Assembly (NCBI GenBank): GCA_029339505.1
Contig: JAQISU010000114.1
Coordinates: 3,584,001-3,648,000, forward strand
DNA: 64,000 nucleotides
Source of the DNA: Unio delphinus
Taxonomy: Eukaryota > Mollusca > Bivalvia > Unionida > Unionidae
Direction of reading: 5' to 3'
Below are positions 1 to 12,600 of this stretch, piece after piece. The position numbers and the translations under genes were made by a program. A model generated the notes under the pieces. It did no database searches. It was not told where the DNA came from and was given only the letters and a program-made list of their open reading frames with translations. The number at the start of each line of letters is the position of its first letter. The first letter of the stretch is position 1.

Positions 1-167
1 AGTAGCCAGATTTAACATTGATGTATTCAGATATTTTTTTTATTCTTAACTTAACCCTGGAGACATTCATGTGTTTTTTGTGACCAGTTTGAGTTTACCT
101 TTTTAAATTTTTCTTCCAGCTACGATATTCTAAGAAATTATTTTTCCCTGGAAATATTTGTGCTCAA

Positions 168-520
168 AATTAATACTTCGACAAGGACAGTTATCGAAAC
201 TTTCCAAAATCAAACACTAAAATATTATTTGCGGTGGTTCAACACATTAGTACTCCATTGATTACATAATTCGTCACCGCCTCCCATTTTGGATTTCATA
301 AGGGCTCGAACTCAGTTTGATTAGAAGATTTTATAAATAGGACTTCTATTTTTTAATTCTTGGATTATTTTTGGATTTGATTATTAAAAGCGAAAAAAAA
401 AATCTGCTAATTTTTACCTTGTTTTTCTATGGAAATAAAGTATTATTAAATTGTATGAAACTTATGGTCTTCACTGTTATCTTGTCACTGTTTACAAACG
501 CTTAACACGTGACAATATAT
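168..520 (+). repeat. LTR-like copy of the local Gypsy family
   Basis: This segment matches by eye the direct repeats that flank the Gypsy fragment at 10.8-13.2 kb, and also copies at 43.2-43.6 kb and 56.7-57.0 kb. Shared landmarks include the phrases TTCTTGGATTATTTTTGGAT and GGACTTCTATTTTTTAATTC. No internal retrotransposon genes adjoin it, so it may be a solo LTR. Edges are approximate because the alignment was done by eye. Confidence 0.55.
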
Positions 521-546
521 GTTAGGCCTGTACTAAATATAATAAC

Positions 547-654
<108 letters not shown>

Positions 655-1019
655 ACACTCAAAAATGGCAAGAACGATTAGATACGGAGAGAGAGTAAAA
701 GAAAGAAATAAAGTGACGGTGGCACGATGTTTGTTAATGTTTTTCCATTGTCATTTTAAACGGGGACAAAACTGTTTTTGCTTTCTCGTATTGATAGCCA
801 CTCTTGTTATTTACTGTACAGTAACTGAAGCCTTTATATAAAATTCTCTACAGTTTCGTAATTGTCGCAGGTTGTGATTGTTTGAAGAAAAAAAGAGTTT
901 TCCATGTATCACCCATTGACAATCTTGAATATGTAAAAAGGAGGCTTTGAATATGCTGTTTATTTGTTAAATAATCTTGCAATACCTATAATAATCTAGA
1001 ATATGATTATATATGCCTA

Positions 1020-1274
1020 TTTGGCCTCACCCATGTGTTTACACCATCAAGATACTTACACTCCTTTTTTGACAATCGTATACTTATTGTTCCCACTATG
1101 AGAACGAAGTCATATGGACAACGTTCCCTTGCATACCAGGCCCAGCAACGTGGAACGAATTGCCCATTGACATTAGACACAAAGACACGGTGATCCTTTT
1201 CAAAAGTGCTCTTAAAACTCACCTAAACATGTTGTAAAGGGCGTTGAGCTTCTAAAGATTAGGCGCTATACATA

Positions 1275-1330
<56 letters not shown>
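1020..1330 (+). mobile_element. 3' end of a CR1/L2-like LINE with (ATT)n tail
   Basis: Frames on the plus strand give the hallmark end of LINE ORF2, close to LPIDIRHKDTVILFKSALK, with a degenerate GPATWNELP-type block just before it. It is followed by a short 3' UTR (GAGCTTCTAAAGATTAGGCG) and an ATT repeat tail at 1278-1327. The same UTR phrase and tail recur at 18.41-18.49 kb, so this is one family. Heavily 5'-truncated and not coding. Confidence 0.7.
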
Positions 1331-1332
<2 letters not shown>

Positions 1333-1637
1333 AAATTTTGTAACCTTTCCCAGCTGTGGGATTAGAAGATACATCTAGTTCAAAATGTTTGCTTTGACTT
1401 TTTGATGAGGTTACACTCTTGTTGTTTTGTTTTATTAATAAAAACGTATCTATTCACAAAAAAGTAAAACAAGAAAAGAGTAAAGTACATGGGTGCTTGT
1501 GAATTTGCTTTGCTGCTAACATAAAATACCACTCATGTTTTTGACTGTACCACATTAAGCAACATAATCAGGATACTCGCTAAAAAATTGCATAACGGAA
1601 CAAAAAGAAAGTAAAAGCAGCTGCAACAGCAAAGAAT

Positions 1638-2040
1638 CAAAACAATAATCACCAAAACCCCATTATTGTTATTTAGTATAGAAAAACAATAATCACCAAA
1701 ACCCCATTATTGTTATTTAGTATAGAAAAACAATAATCACCAAAACCCCATTATTGTTATTTAGTATAGAAAAACAATAATCACCAAAACCCCATTATTG
1801 TTATTTAGTATAGAAAAACAATAATCACCAAAACCCCATTATTGTTATTTAGTATAGAAAAACAATAATCACCAAAACCCCATTATTGTTATTTAGTATA
1901 GAAAAACAATAATCACCAAAACCCCATTATTGTTATTTAGTATAGAAAAACAATAATCACCAAAACCCCATTATTGTTATTTAGTATAGAAATCAAAACA
2001 ATAATCACCAAAACCCCATTATTGTTATTTAGTATAGAAA
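1638..2040. repeat. 44-bp minisatellite, nine copies, each a potential hairpin
   Basis: Nine nearly identical 44-bp units lie in tandem in what would be intron 1 of the minus-strand secreted-protein gene, ending about 28 bases from its splice donor. Each unit contains AACAATAAT, the loop CACCAAAACCCC and ATTATTGTT; the outer blocks are perfect reverse complements, so every unit can form a 9-bp stem. On the minus (transcribed) sense strand the loop reads GGGGTTTTGGTG. The near-absence of differences between units implies recent expansion. There are no unique spacers, so it is not CRISPR-like. Confidence 0.95.
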
Positions 2041-2067
2041 GATTTTAAGCTGAATAAAATCACTTAC

Positions 2068-2158
2068 CGAACCCAGATGGACATTGGGCAGCGCCATAAA
2101 CAGTCAAGAAAGATAATACAACTGTCACCAGAGCAGAGATAATTACCACATGTACCAT
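2068..2158 (-). CDS. First coding exon of a secreted protein (signal peptide)
   Basis: The exon opens with ATG at 2158 and encodes 30 residues plus one base. A short polar start is followed by a hydrophobic core (VVIISALVTVVLSFLTV) and a small-residue stretch GAAQ typical of signal peptidase cleavage; it ends in CPSGF. The reading frame runs straight into a consensus splice donor (G|GTAAGT, on the minus strand). A TATA-like element lies about 60 bases upstream. Signal core, cleavage-like site, donor and promoter together make a real first exon likely. The mature protein would begin near a cysteine, but too little is visible to name the family. Later exons would lie at lower coordinates, and none was found before the window edge. 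The secreted protein could be an extracellular SOD like the exons nearby, but nothing in these 30 residues proves that. Confidence 0.6.
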
Positions 2159-2221
2159 GTTGGCAGAGTATGTCTCTCAATGCACACGTGTATGATAGAC
2201 TTACAGCCACACAACGTCCTA

Positions 2222-2229
2222 TTTATATA
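2222..2229 (-). promoter_or_regulatory. TATA box of the secreted-protein gene
   Basis: TATATAAA is read on the minus strand about 64 bases upstream of the ATG at 2158. Transcription would start around 2195, giving a short 5' leader. Spacing supports it; no other core element was recognised. Confidence 0.5.
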
Positions 2230-3722
2230 TTTATTAGGCGTGTCCACAATCAACTCCTGTGGATGATGTACTCCTAAAAATATAAGCATATTTAATGTAA
2301 GCAAATATTTCAAGAAATATTAATTCTGGTAAAGTTTTATAGATGGGAAAAGAAATGCGAACATATCTTTAGATAGGCAATATCAGAAACGGATTATACA
2401 TATTTGTGGAACGTACACTATTGTTTGGCTAAATTATTGTATAATCATTGATCCGATCTCATTTATGTTGTCATTTTGTTTACTATGTTAGGTTTTAGGA
2501 CAAGGGTGGGGTGGAAATAAGTATATAATAGGTGGAACGATATTTTGTATGTCAGTTTCTTCTTGTGTTCGATTGCAACATTACAAAGAATTTATGGGAT
2601 ATGGATTGAGTTTTTCACTGTTTAAGGCTGACTTCAGTTCGTAATGATTTATAGTAAACAGTAACTAGATATAGAATGGAATGACCCAAATAATTCCGGA
2701 TAAAGATGTAAGTAATCATAATATGAAGAGAGTAATGTTAACTATTACCCCCACCCACCGCCTCATCACCCCCTACTCTGTATGTAGTCAGAATGCATAA
2801 AGCCCGCTATGTCTGCCAGCAAAAAAATTTATTCGTGTAGTTTCTCTCTGAAACTGTTAAATGTGTTTAAAGCAATAATACTAGGAGACATTAAGAACTC
2901 TCCGGAGCAGTCTTTAAAAATTCAGAATGTTCCGCGTTTCAACATTTTATTTTTTTTATTTATCTTGCAAGGAAAGACATGCGTAAATGGCATGTAAATA
3001 CCATCATACATATCATACAAATCTATATTATTGAATCAGTGGTTGTCTTTACTTAAGTGGATGACGGCATTATGTCGTACTCTTAAGATAACTCTTGCTG
3101 AGAAAATGTACATTTCCAATACATTGCTTTTATGTTTCTAAGTGATTTACTCAATAATGGAATTTCAAATGTAATGCGATCATATTCTCTGACAAGATTA
3201 ACGCGTACTCATTTCCTTGCAGGGCACAAAGGTATTTCATGTCAAAGAGATTCCAAACGAAAATCTCGTGACTAAATGCGGCCATCCCTCACAAGAAACG
3301 TCAGTCTTTTGAAGTTTATTTTGTAGAATACACCATTTCATGGCCGATGGATGCATGTTATTTTTAAAGCACGTGGATGCTGATTTAATGCATGATATGA
3401 CCCAAGAGCTATCAAAGAACCTATCTTGGCAGCTAGGAGAGAAAGCTTAATTTATTCCATCGATACAAGGTTCCATGTTTTATAATACTGTTCGTACAAG
3501 TATGTTTACATTAAATCTGAATATTCAACATTAAAATAAAGTATGGAAATTAGCCTACTTTTTAATTGCAACATATAAAATCTCGCAAGTAAACAATCAT
3601 GTAAAAAATGTTGTTGTTTTTCGTGTTGTTTTTTCCCTCTATTTAAACGTTTCCATTATAGTAGATACCAATATACAATTGCTTTTGTTGCCAATGTTAT
3701 GTACAATAGTTTATAAAATTCC

Positions 3723-5520
3723 CATTTTAAAGTTTTCTTTTGTTTTCAACTTCTCGGCCTGTGAATAAATTCCACAGCACGAAGAGGTTCGAAATTCACT
3801 TCGGGGGATTATTTCTGGTTCACGACGGTAACAGGTGATATTTGCAGCCTGATGCCACGTATTGGACGACGCTAATGTGTGGTAACATCTTGACCAGAAC
3901 AGTCACGTCCAACGCCAATAAATAACTAGCCTAAAATACATAAGCTAGAGCAACGTTACAACTCAGCTCATGTCATTTTACACCACACATATGCTACATT
4001 TACACCACGCTATCTGGTATAATTGAAATTAGCATCGTTTTAAATAATAAATATTAATTATTAACCACACCTCCAATGTACTCAGCATCAGTACCGGACT
4101 TTGTAGCTCACTATCTGTATGTCTCCGGAAACGAAACGTTTACGAAGAATATCTCTGATATCTCTGTAACTGTTCAGAATTGTTCAGCCAAACATACTAC
4201 ATATTGTAAACAAGCTGCATTGTTGTGGATTTGCATACTTCCCCTTTTTACATTACCAATAAAACTAAAAATAACTTATGTAGCATATTAACCGAAAACA
4301 ACTTTTCATAAGGTACTAGCATAAGTAAAAACGAATAATGGTACTAGATGATTGTATACTGTCAGTAGTTTTCTTAACACAAGCGTTTTACGGGTTATGG
4401 TTGGAGGTATCGGTTTGTAATCAATAGCTGAATCTTATTCATACAAATGTTCACTTGCTAGTGAGATTTAATAGCCAACGACAGAATTAATGGATGCTTT
4501 ATTTAAGTGTTCTTTCAAAATGCAATCATGAAAAATATCGGTGAGAGACAAATGATATCGCCAGGGAAGCAACACTAATTTTATCTTCATAGTTGAGATA
4601 TCACTTTGTAACACCTTTTTTCCATTTGGAAGCAGAAACACTTATTTATATATACATACATACATACATACATACATACATACATACATACATACATACA
4701 TACATACATACGTCCTATCCATATTAAGGCCTAATTTGAATTTTCTTGTTTTGCATAAATATATCAATGACATTGAATAACTAGTAATTCTAAACTTTCA
4801 TCACAATTACAAGGTGAATAAAACCGATAAATAAAACACATGCATCCCAATTTTAGTGGTTATCGCAATTTAGGTGCAGTGTATTTGCAATTATGGGAAC
4901 ACAACAAGGTCGACGTCTAATTTTAGATGTAAACATAAACCCGAAAGCAAAGACCTATAAGGAAATTTATTGTGAAATCATTAAAATCTGTTCTTTAAAT
5001 TGTTACATTCTAACGTATGTTGGACTTTTCTGTCATGTTTATATGGTATCCACCCTAAACGATGTCCACTGCATCAATCCGCGAAAGATAAACCTCTTAA
5101 TTGTCTTAAGAAAGCATTCATTAATGAGACAACAATACGTAGATAGCCGCGTTATATGCATTCTAAATGTATTTAAAGTCACTGTCTTAACATTTCATTG
5201 ACGTAGTATTGCATAAATAATCGTTTTGGTACAGGATGGAGAAACAAATCAAGACCGATTTTGAATGCCTTAGAACTTAAACTATGGAAATCTACGTTTG
5301 ATAAGCAGATATAATGAAATAGTTTACGACCGAAGTAGTAAATATTTGTATTCTCACTAATGACATAGAAACACATGTATGCCACGAATGAAGTATAATT
5401 ATTTTTCTGACCTCGACTGTTTTCCCTTAATATTTAATATCCTATATGTCTTTGTTCTGATTACTACCGACAATTTCATAGGTAGAAATTCGGACGTTAC
5501 AGCTACGTTAAAAATCAAAA

Positions 5521-5553
<33 letters not shown>

Positions 5554-8500
5554 AACACACGCGCGCGCCCGTTGAAATTTCGTTGAATTGTACAGAGGGA
5601 AAGAAAGAATAAACACAAGAATGGACTGACTAGTTATTGGTGATTTCAATCAGTGATTTCAACTGCTGGCAGTTCATTGGGATGTCATATTTTGTAGTGG
5701 TGAAGGATGTAATATTTTAGAATGTGCTATGTGGTATCTTTAATATATCCTTACCTTGTATATGTTTGTTTTCAATATGATATACATGGATGCCTACAAT
5801 ATCAGTATTAATAATAGTCCTGTCAACAAGTCTGGAGGAATTACTAGTTGGATAAATTATGTCATTTGGTTCGTTACTGCACGTATGTTTAGTAGAGCAA
5901 GCAATAAGGTTTGTGGAATGGTGAGAATAATTTAGTCCCGGAGCGTCGTAGTAGTGACGTTGTGAAGTATATCATACGTGTTAGAGGCGGTGATTTGAAC
6001 CCAATTGCGCAGGTAAATGAAATCTATCGCCCTGCCTGCACTTTCGAGCCCATATTCCATTACAAATAAGCACATATGATGCTTAAATGCTGTTTTATGC
6101 ACTCGTGTGTAGCAGACACATTCGCATTACAACCTGGTAATATATATATATATATATATATATATAAAGAAAGAGAGAGTGAGAGATGACAGGCTTTAGT
6201 AATTCCTAATACGGATTCGTATTTAATATGTTCCTGTTTTAATATTGGTCTGCATATGTATTTTATAATTGGTACATTAACACATTCAAGATCTGGAATT
6301 CATTTGGAACACTATTAATTTGTGTCTTATGTTAGAATTAGCATGACCATTTCGGTTTCACCCCACAATACTGTAGGTGTCTCCTAAATTTTCGTTTCTT
6401 AAAGTTGAATAATTAAATTCTTTGTTACGTTTCACAAAAGAAAGAAATAACCAACGACTGTTAAACTGCTCCATATAAAGTCGTGCATGAAAATACCACT
6501 TTTCTGTCAAACAATCCCTTCATTTCATAGAAGCTCTGGGACTGAAAAAAGTTTGCTAATTGCAGATGTATATGCATAATTGTATCACATATACGTATAC
6601 TCCTTACGTCATACGACATGTATCAGATCTCCATGCTCTTTATTTCTTTTGACTACAATCAACGCGTGTAAATAAAATCTACGACACTTCAAATTTCACT
6701 TCCGCCGACACGTGAAATTTGTATCAGAATGACACATTAATTGTCGATGTAACAGGTATTTTTCTTTGCATCCGAAAATCACAGTAATTGATGAGTCTCG
6801 GCTACGTTTTGAGAGAACAACAACGTCACAAACATGTTCGCAACACATATTCCCAAAGCTTCTAGGACCAGAGGTACGCAGGGAGGAAGACCTGGAGGTA
6901 GAATCCCCAGAAATGGGTTACCCAGTAGGGGAACCTCTGTGGCCGGGCCTCTTATTGTCTCACTTTGATGGGGGGGGGGGGGCTGTATTTTATTCTCGAA
7001 GGGGGCGGGGAGTCAGTCTAGACATAAAATGAATAATGAAACTAGTAAAAGAAATTAAACAAATCTGAAGAATAAACTAAATCGCTGATACTATTATAAC
7101 TTTAACAGAGTAGGTACAAAACGTGAAAATACAGAGGTTGGCCAGATTGAGTAAGTGGCGCATGATGTAGTGATGTCTATGTTATGCGGCTAACGCGATT
7201 TAGTACGGATCATATATGACATCTCCAAAAGGAAAGCGAATTAACAAAACATTACAAAAACACGAATAAGTGTATACAAACACACATTGCTAAAACTTTG
7301 AGGTAATATAACACACACTACATACACACATACACACTACATACATACATACAACACACTACTATTTTGTGTTTTGGTTGTTGTTTATGGTTTTCTTATG
7401 GCTGGCCAGAATACCACGCTGCCTAACTTCGGAATTATTTGGACATGATTGGTATATGTATGGCAAATTTTGAAGAAATGCAATCGAGAGTATCCAGATT
7501 TAATTAAAACAAATTGGTAGCTTTTCCTTGTGATTTAGATTGTAGACAAATCACTTCCCACATACATCTTTTGAACTAATCCCCCTCCCAACACCTTTTC
7601 AAAGAACAGTTAACAGAGTTTCTACCCTTTACCGTCTGTCATCGGCCCCTATGAAACGCTTATTTGTACTGATTTAAAACACTCATTGGATTTTTAATCG
7701 AACTCCATATATACTTTATTCAGATCTCTACAGCGTCAGGCGAATATATTTGGATTACTGAGTTCGCTTTGTGTTCATTGTGGCTTGACTAGCAGCAGTA
7801 AAATTAATTTTGAAGTAAAAATAGAAAAGAGCACATATCCGAATCCTATCGGAATAGATTCAACACATATTTGAACAGAAACTTTGCATGTTGGTATCCG
7901 TTTTGGTTCAGCCAATTCGATTCCGATAAGGAACAACTTACTTTGATAGCGACTAAATTCGAAGGAATCATATGGTGAAGATCTCCACAGTGGATACTAA
8001 GTTTCTTATGAGAAGATTTAATTTCATGAAAAAAAGCGAACATATTTTAGTAAGCTTAATATTCTGTCTATAATCAACCTATCAGTAGCACATCCGGTGG
8101 CCAATACAAATATTTCTCACTATTTCTCTCTACGATATCAGGGAACGCCAGTTATATTCTTTCATCTGCAAGATCAAGCGTGCAATTCATGTAAAAAAAC
8201 GAAACAGAGACAGCCAACACGCAAAATGGTAACAATTAAGAGAAAGTGATTCAGCTATACAAATTTGACAGTTGAGTTTTTAATTACTTACAGCTTTAGC
8301 ACCAGATGAATGATCGTGTCTGTAACGTTTGATCGCTACCCCGTGATGTCAAGAATCGATACTGGTAATGCGAAATTGTATATTTGAATATGGTATCATG
8401 CCATTGTCAGCTATTACGTATTTCTGATGATTTTGGATTGTCAGAGGTGTAAAGAAAGCTCGCTCGAGACATGACATCACATATTGATTGTTAGATTGAT

Positions 8501-8609
8501 CGAGAGCACGATTGCTAGATAGACAAATCGGTAGATAGATAGATAAATAGATAGATACATAGATACATAGATAGATAATTTGTTTGGTATGTACATATAT
8601 GCATAAATA

Positions 8610-8641
<32 letters not shown>

Positions 8642-8737
8642 TACATACCAATCGGTAGATAGATTGATAAATAGATAGATACATAGATAGATACATAGAT
8701 AGATAATTTGTTTGGTATGTACATACATACATAAACA

Positions 8738-8811
<74 letters not shown>

Positions 8812-9595
8812 TACATACATACATACATACATACATACATACATACAAACATACATACATACATACATACATACATTTTTTTGATAATACTTTTCAAAAT
8901 AGATAGACATATAATGCAATGCCATATATAACAAGGAAAAGATTTACGTTGGGTAAAAGAACAAAAATAAAAATAAAAAAGCAATGAATGTAAACAATAA
9001 ACATCAAAAGACAATGAAGAAGCGTTTAATCCTCAAGCATAATTCCTAACAGAAAAGAAACGTAGAAGCACTTTCAATAAATCAACCAACCACAACTAAT
9101 CCACAGGTTGTTTTTTTTTCTTCATCTTTTAAGGCTGTCAAAGCCATAATAAATATCTCAGAAAAGCGCAAGATGTTCTTATACTGGCGAGGTTTGTATT
9201 CTTATTGAAAACTATAATTCAGTCTGGACAAAAATCACACAAACGTTCGTATTTATCTAATTCCCTATCCAACGACTGCATTTAGAGATTATATCCTTGG
9301 TTATAATATGTTCTCTTTTGTAAAATGTTTAAGATGCTAATATTGTCTGTGGATTACTGTACAAACATGACGGCCAGTTGAAAGAGTATTTAAAGACAAG
9401 GATGTTCTCAAAGTATGTGGTGAGACCAAGGGCATGTGATTGAACATGCAGTACAACCGGAACACACCCTGCATTTTCCCTTTAGGCGTAACGCATCGTC
9501 AGTGTTTCCATGTAGACTATTACACAAACGTGTACAGATATTATTGTTTGAGGCCTTTTTGTTTTATTCAAAAGAAAATCAGTTCAAATAACATA
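3723..9595. other. No gene recognised; microsatellites only
   Basis: Both strands were read and no supported coding exon was found. Visible features are (CATA)n at 4646-4710, (CA)n at 5521-5549, (TA)n at 6140-6166, a 13-base G run at 6970-6982 and the composite array at 8520-8872. Some short open frames exist (for example 4893-5201, 6766-7032 and 7846-8043) but they show no family motif and no convincing splice context. Confidence 0.6.
8520..8872. repeat. Duplicated composite microsatellite (AGAT, GCAC, AC, ATAC)
   Basis: A module of AGAT/ATAC steps, a TTTGGTATGTACATA spacer, (GCAC)n and (AC)n occurs twice (about 8520-8640 and 8655-8812), followed by a long (CATA)n. The second copy is longer in every motif. 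Long open frames through it are artefacts of the repeat lacking stops. Confidence 0.9.
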
Positions 9596-9763
9596 TTACT
9601 GCGTAAGATGTGCCTGCATTGGAATATTTTCGACAAACTTTTCGAAGTCTTTTTTTTTATTAGTCTGTTCAATTACGCAACATGCCAGACGCGCACCCGC
9701 GTTTCCTGTCCTGAGACTTTCAGCATCACCACCGAGACCGAGGTCATCCTTCTTTGCGTGTAA
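9596..9763 (-). CDS. Cu/Zn superoxide dismutase, terminal exon
   Basis: The exon begins right after a clean acceptor (ATTTCAG) and runs 55 residues to a stop. It reads [20 protein letters not shown] and continues [13 protein letters not shown]. In the Cu/Zn SOD family this is the C-terminal block: the His of LHA is the copper ligand, DDLG follows, the Arg of NAGARLAC is the active-site arginine and the Cys makes the intrasubunit disulfide. All are present. The last 20 or so residues after CVIEQ are a lysine-rich tail not typical of cytosolic SOD and may read past the ancestral stop. It joins in frame to the exon at 14591-14720. SOD dismutates superoxide to oxygen and hydrogen peroxide; this one could be cytosolic or extracellular. 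Confidence 0.8.
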   Translation of the reverse strand, partial: LHAKKDDLGLGGDAESLRTGNAGARLACCVIEQTNKKKDFEKFVENIPMQAHLTQ

Positions 9764-10496
9764 CTGAAATGTTATACATAAAGTATATCGCACGAGTGCA
9801 CATTAAATATGAAAATTACAAAACATACTAAATAAACTTTATTATCTGGTAGTAAATTCATTTTAAAAAATCTCCAAGTCCTGTGCAGAATTTAAATGGC
9901 CCTGTTGTGTAATATATTCTTCTAAGCTACGACAATTGATGTACAACAGATAAGTCAGTAATATAAACTAACAACTTCTCACAGAATAGAACCTAACATC
10001 GGATTACAGCAGTCAATGTTTAAAATTCAAAATTACTGAAACTCGAAACAATTTAGAAATATCACCAGCGACTTAATATTTTTTCACCACCAACAGTAAG
10101 TTAATGAAAGTGCACCTATGATAACATCATCTTTCATTATTGCTACCCATTTAAGAGGTTGCAAGGTAAGTGTTGTGTTAGCTGTCTTGCAAATAGTATT
10201 GAACCAATTGCAATTAATGGCAAATAATCGCACATCAAACAATACAGATATAATACATGTTGTTCTGACTGGCTTCTTTGTTTGAAGATATCCAGTCAGA
10301 TAGACAACGAGAAACAGTACTACAGCCGAACATTGAAATACATGTGTTTACTCTGACTATTCAACTAAACTCAAATAAATAAAGTTGTATTAGTTGCCAC
10401 CCATTACAAATCAATCCAGCTCAAACGTCAGCTTCGAGGAAGGGCTGATTACATTATTTGTTGCTGATTCGGGTCCATTGATAAAACATATCAATG

Positions 10497-10790
10497 ACTA
10501 ACAGGTGCGCGAATATTTCATACAGTATTACATGGACACATAAAATACACGCCAACATGAAAACGTTGGTGTTGTGTAAACAAATCTGCTTGTAACAATT
10601 ATATCTTTACCAAATATCCTTCTTGTCTTGTGATATGATATAAATTTCGACCTGTATCTTTTGGTGAAGAAAGATCTTTGGAGGAATCACCGACTCACGG
10701 CAATCTAGTGGCAAAACTTGTCATTTACTAACATGTGCGCGATAATTTCAGACACCATTACATTGTTACATAGAAAGAACTTGGTTTTAG
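10497..10790. repeat. Dispersed/tandem intronic repeat, related copy at 13800-14020
   Basis: A segment containing CACGCCAACATGAAAACGTT and CTTTACCAAATATCC-type phrases recurs, diverged, at 13.80-14.02 kb in the same orientation. A phrase near TAACAGGTGCGCGAATATTT at 10499 is echoed again about 230 bases later, suggesting a short local duplication. No coding potential was seen. Confidence 0.5.
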
Positions 10791-11003
10791 TCCAAACATA
10801 ATCCAATAATAATCCACGAATTAAATTACGAACTAAATTTTAAAAGTCCTAGTTATGAAATGTTCTAATAAATTCAACTTTCAGTCCTGATGGAAATCCA
10901 AGATGGAAGACGATGACGTATGCTGGAGTATGTCATGTGGTAATCTACATATCCTTGTATTGTTAACACTCTGGTGTTGGAAATCCGACATAACCTTTGA
11001 CAT
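10790..11003 (-). repeat. 3' LTR (partial) of the Gypsy element
   Basis: Read on the minus strand it begins TGTCAAAGGTTATGTCGG, directly after the purine-rich CGGGGTCAAA that could be the polypurine tract. It matches the repeat at 12.79-13.19 kb in the same orientation but lacks that copy's distal end, so it is truncated. Confidence 0.55.
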
Positions 11004-11091
11004 TTGACCCCGTAGGACATATTTAAGTAGGCGAAATTGAATAAAGAATATTTATTAAAGTGTTTACTAATGTTTTAGATTGAAGATTCCT

Positions 11092-11337
11092 CTAAAGAAC
11101 TGCCTTGGGAAACCTTGTAGACGTACACATAATGGTCAACAGGTATTGGTTACCTGACTTGGTCTTAGGTAAGGGACTATTACAATCTACCATAATTCTA
11201 CTAATAGGAAAAGGTTGCACATGAGCCTTATGAATCTTCTGATTTGGTTTTCCCACCATTTGACAATCAAGACAAGATCTACGGTATTTGGCAACATCAC
11301 TCTCGATTTTCTGCCAATAAAAATGATCTTGTGACAA
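11092..11337 (-). pseudogene. Gypsy-type integrase fragment
   Basis: An open stretch of 81 codons starts with SQDHFYWQKIESDV, passes CLDC, the paired cysteines of the H2C2 zinc-binding domain, and ends in the first strand of the rve catalytic core (IMVD, then GNQYLLTIMCTSTRFPKAV). IMVD carries the first catalytic aspartate position. The upstream histidines, the remaining core and the whole protease-RT-RNase H region are missing, so the element is internally deleted between gag and integrase. Confidence 0.75.
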
Positions 11338-11499
11338 GTCTTATTAATCTGTACATGACTATCATAATGCGGTACATGGGTAAGACTAAGTATTTCCCGT
11401 CTCTAATGTTTTAGAGTTTATTAGATCCAACAAATGTATTACCTTATCACATGACCGTGACCTTAACTTCTTACAAATAAGAGCTTTGGAATATGTATG

Positions 11500-12529
11500 T
11501 CTTGATTATGATACCTATTTTTTAAATGCGTAGCAACCAGACATAACGTGTCATTTTTCTTGCAATAGGTACACGTAGAAAGAGACAATGATCTAGAATC
11601 AATCTTATCAGAAGCTTGATTTTTAGAAGTTTTTGTTTTGAATGTGCTTGTATTAGACTGAACTAATTTTCTGCCAGATGACTGTGGAGTAGAAGCAGTG
11701 GCGTCGCTAGGGGAGTGCGGGGGGTGAAGACCGCACCGAGTGACACCATCTCAGGGGTGACACCAAAAGGAAAATTTTTAATAAAGTAAGTTTAAAGTAA
11801 AAAAAAAAAACTATAACTTAACGTTGTTACAGTTCTTAAATACTTTTACCTTCTGACCTTCAATTAATTTGCTTTTGTTCTTGTCATTTTTATACTGTGG
11901 ACTTATTTTAAGAAGAAGAAATCCATGGTGGAAGTCTGGAAGGGTGACACCATGAGTTTACCGCACTGGGTGACACCAATCCTAGCGACGCCGATGAGTA
12001 GAAGTCTTATTAAAGAGTACTCATCAGCGGTATGAGCAGCATTTTCCAAGCTTTCGATCTTGTGCTCCTCAGGATAAGTCGTAATGTCACTATGGACACA
12101 ACTCTTTAACTCTCTAAGTAATACAAGTTGTTTATTTAACTTCGTCATAGTCACCACTTTGGTGAAGTGACAGCGAACTGTAAATATCACGAGCCTTACA
12201 CGTGAGTACACATTGTAATAACATAATCCATTCTCCCCTGGCCATTTCATAACTTCAGCAACATTTTCAAAACTAGTAACATATTTGTCTACTTCTCTTT
12301 CTCTGAAATGGGGCACTAAACTGATATTCTTTGCGAGATCAAACTTTATATTTGGATTTGAAGTATAGATGTGCTTTTCATTTGTCAGCTCCATTTCATT
12401 CATTGTAGGTGAATATTATATCTCTTCTTTCTCTCTCTCCGATTGCAACCGCATTTGCTTTTTCTGTAACTGTATTTTTTTTTAAAAATCCTTTTGTCTC
12501 ATTTTTTCTTTTTCGTCTGCTAGCATTTG

Positions 12530-12579
<50 letters not shown>

Positions 12580-12600
12580 CAAACAGTAATTTGATATAAT
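11500..12600 (-). pseudogene. Gypsy-type gag fragment, interrupted by a MITE
   Basis: The open part from 12403 encodes NIKFDLAKNISLVPHFRERE followed by a VDKYVTSFENVAEVMKWP block, a retrotransposon gag signature. Beyond the MITE insertion (11696-11996) the frames resume with a cysteine-rich CTYCKKNDTLC-like piece, a decayed zinc knuckle. Upstream, the (AG)n tract at 12531-12577 reads as alternating Glu-Arg on this strand, continuous with a charged coiled-coil segment (MRQKDF, KKIQLQKKQMRLQSEREK). In-frame stops separate the pieces. Confidence 0.65.
11696..11996. mobile_element. hAT-like MITE with 8-bp target duplication
   Basis: The 301-bp element starts CAGTGGCGTCGCTAGG and ends CCTAGCGACGCCGATG, giving imperfect terminal inverted repeats that share GGCGTCGCTAGG. 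AGTAGAAG flanks it directly on both sides (11688-11695 and 11997-12004). The CA...TG ends and 8-bp duplication fit the hAT superfamily. It has no coding capacity. It landed inside the gag fragment, so it is younger than the Gypsy insertion. Confidence 0.8.

Noticed and set aside
1638..2040. CRISPR-like array
   Set aside because: Units are contiguous with no variable spacers, and the genome is eukaryotic. It is a minisatellite.
8349..9014. Long open frames over the AGAT/ACGC/CATA arrays
   Set aside because: The arrays contain no stop in several frames at once, and the peptides are simple repeats. They are not genes.
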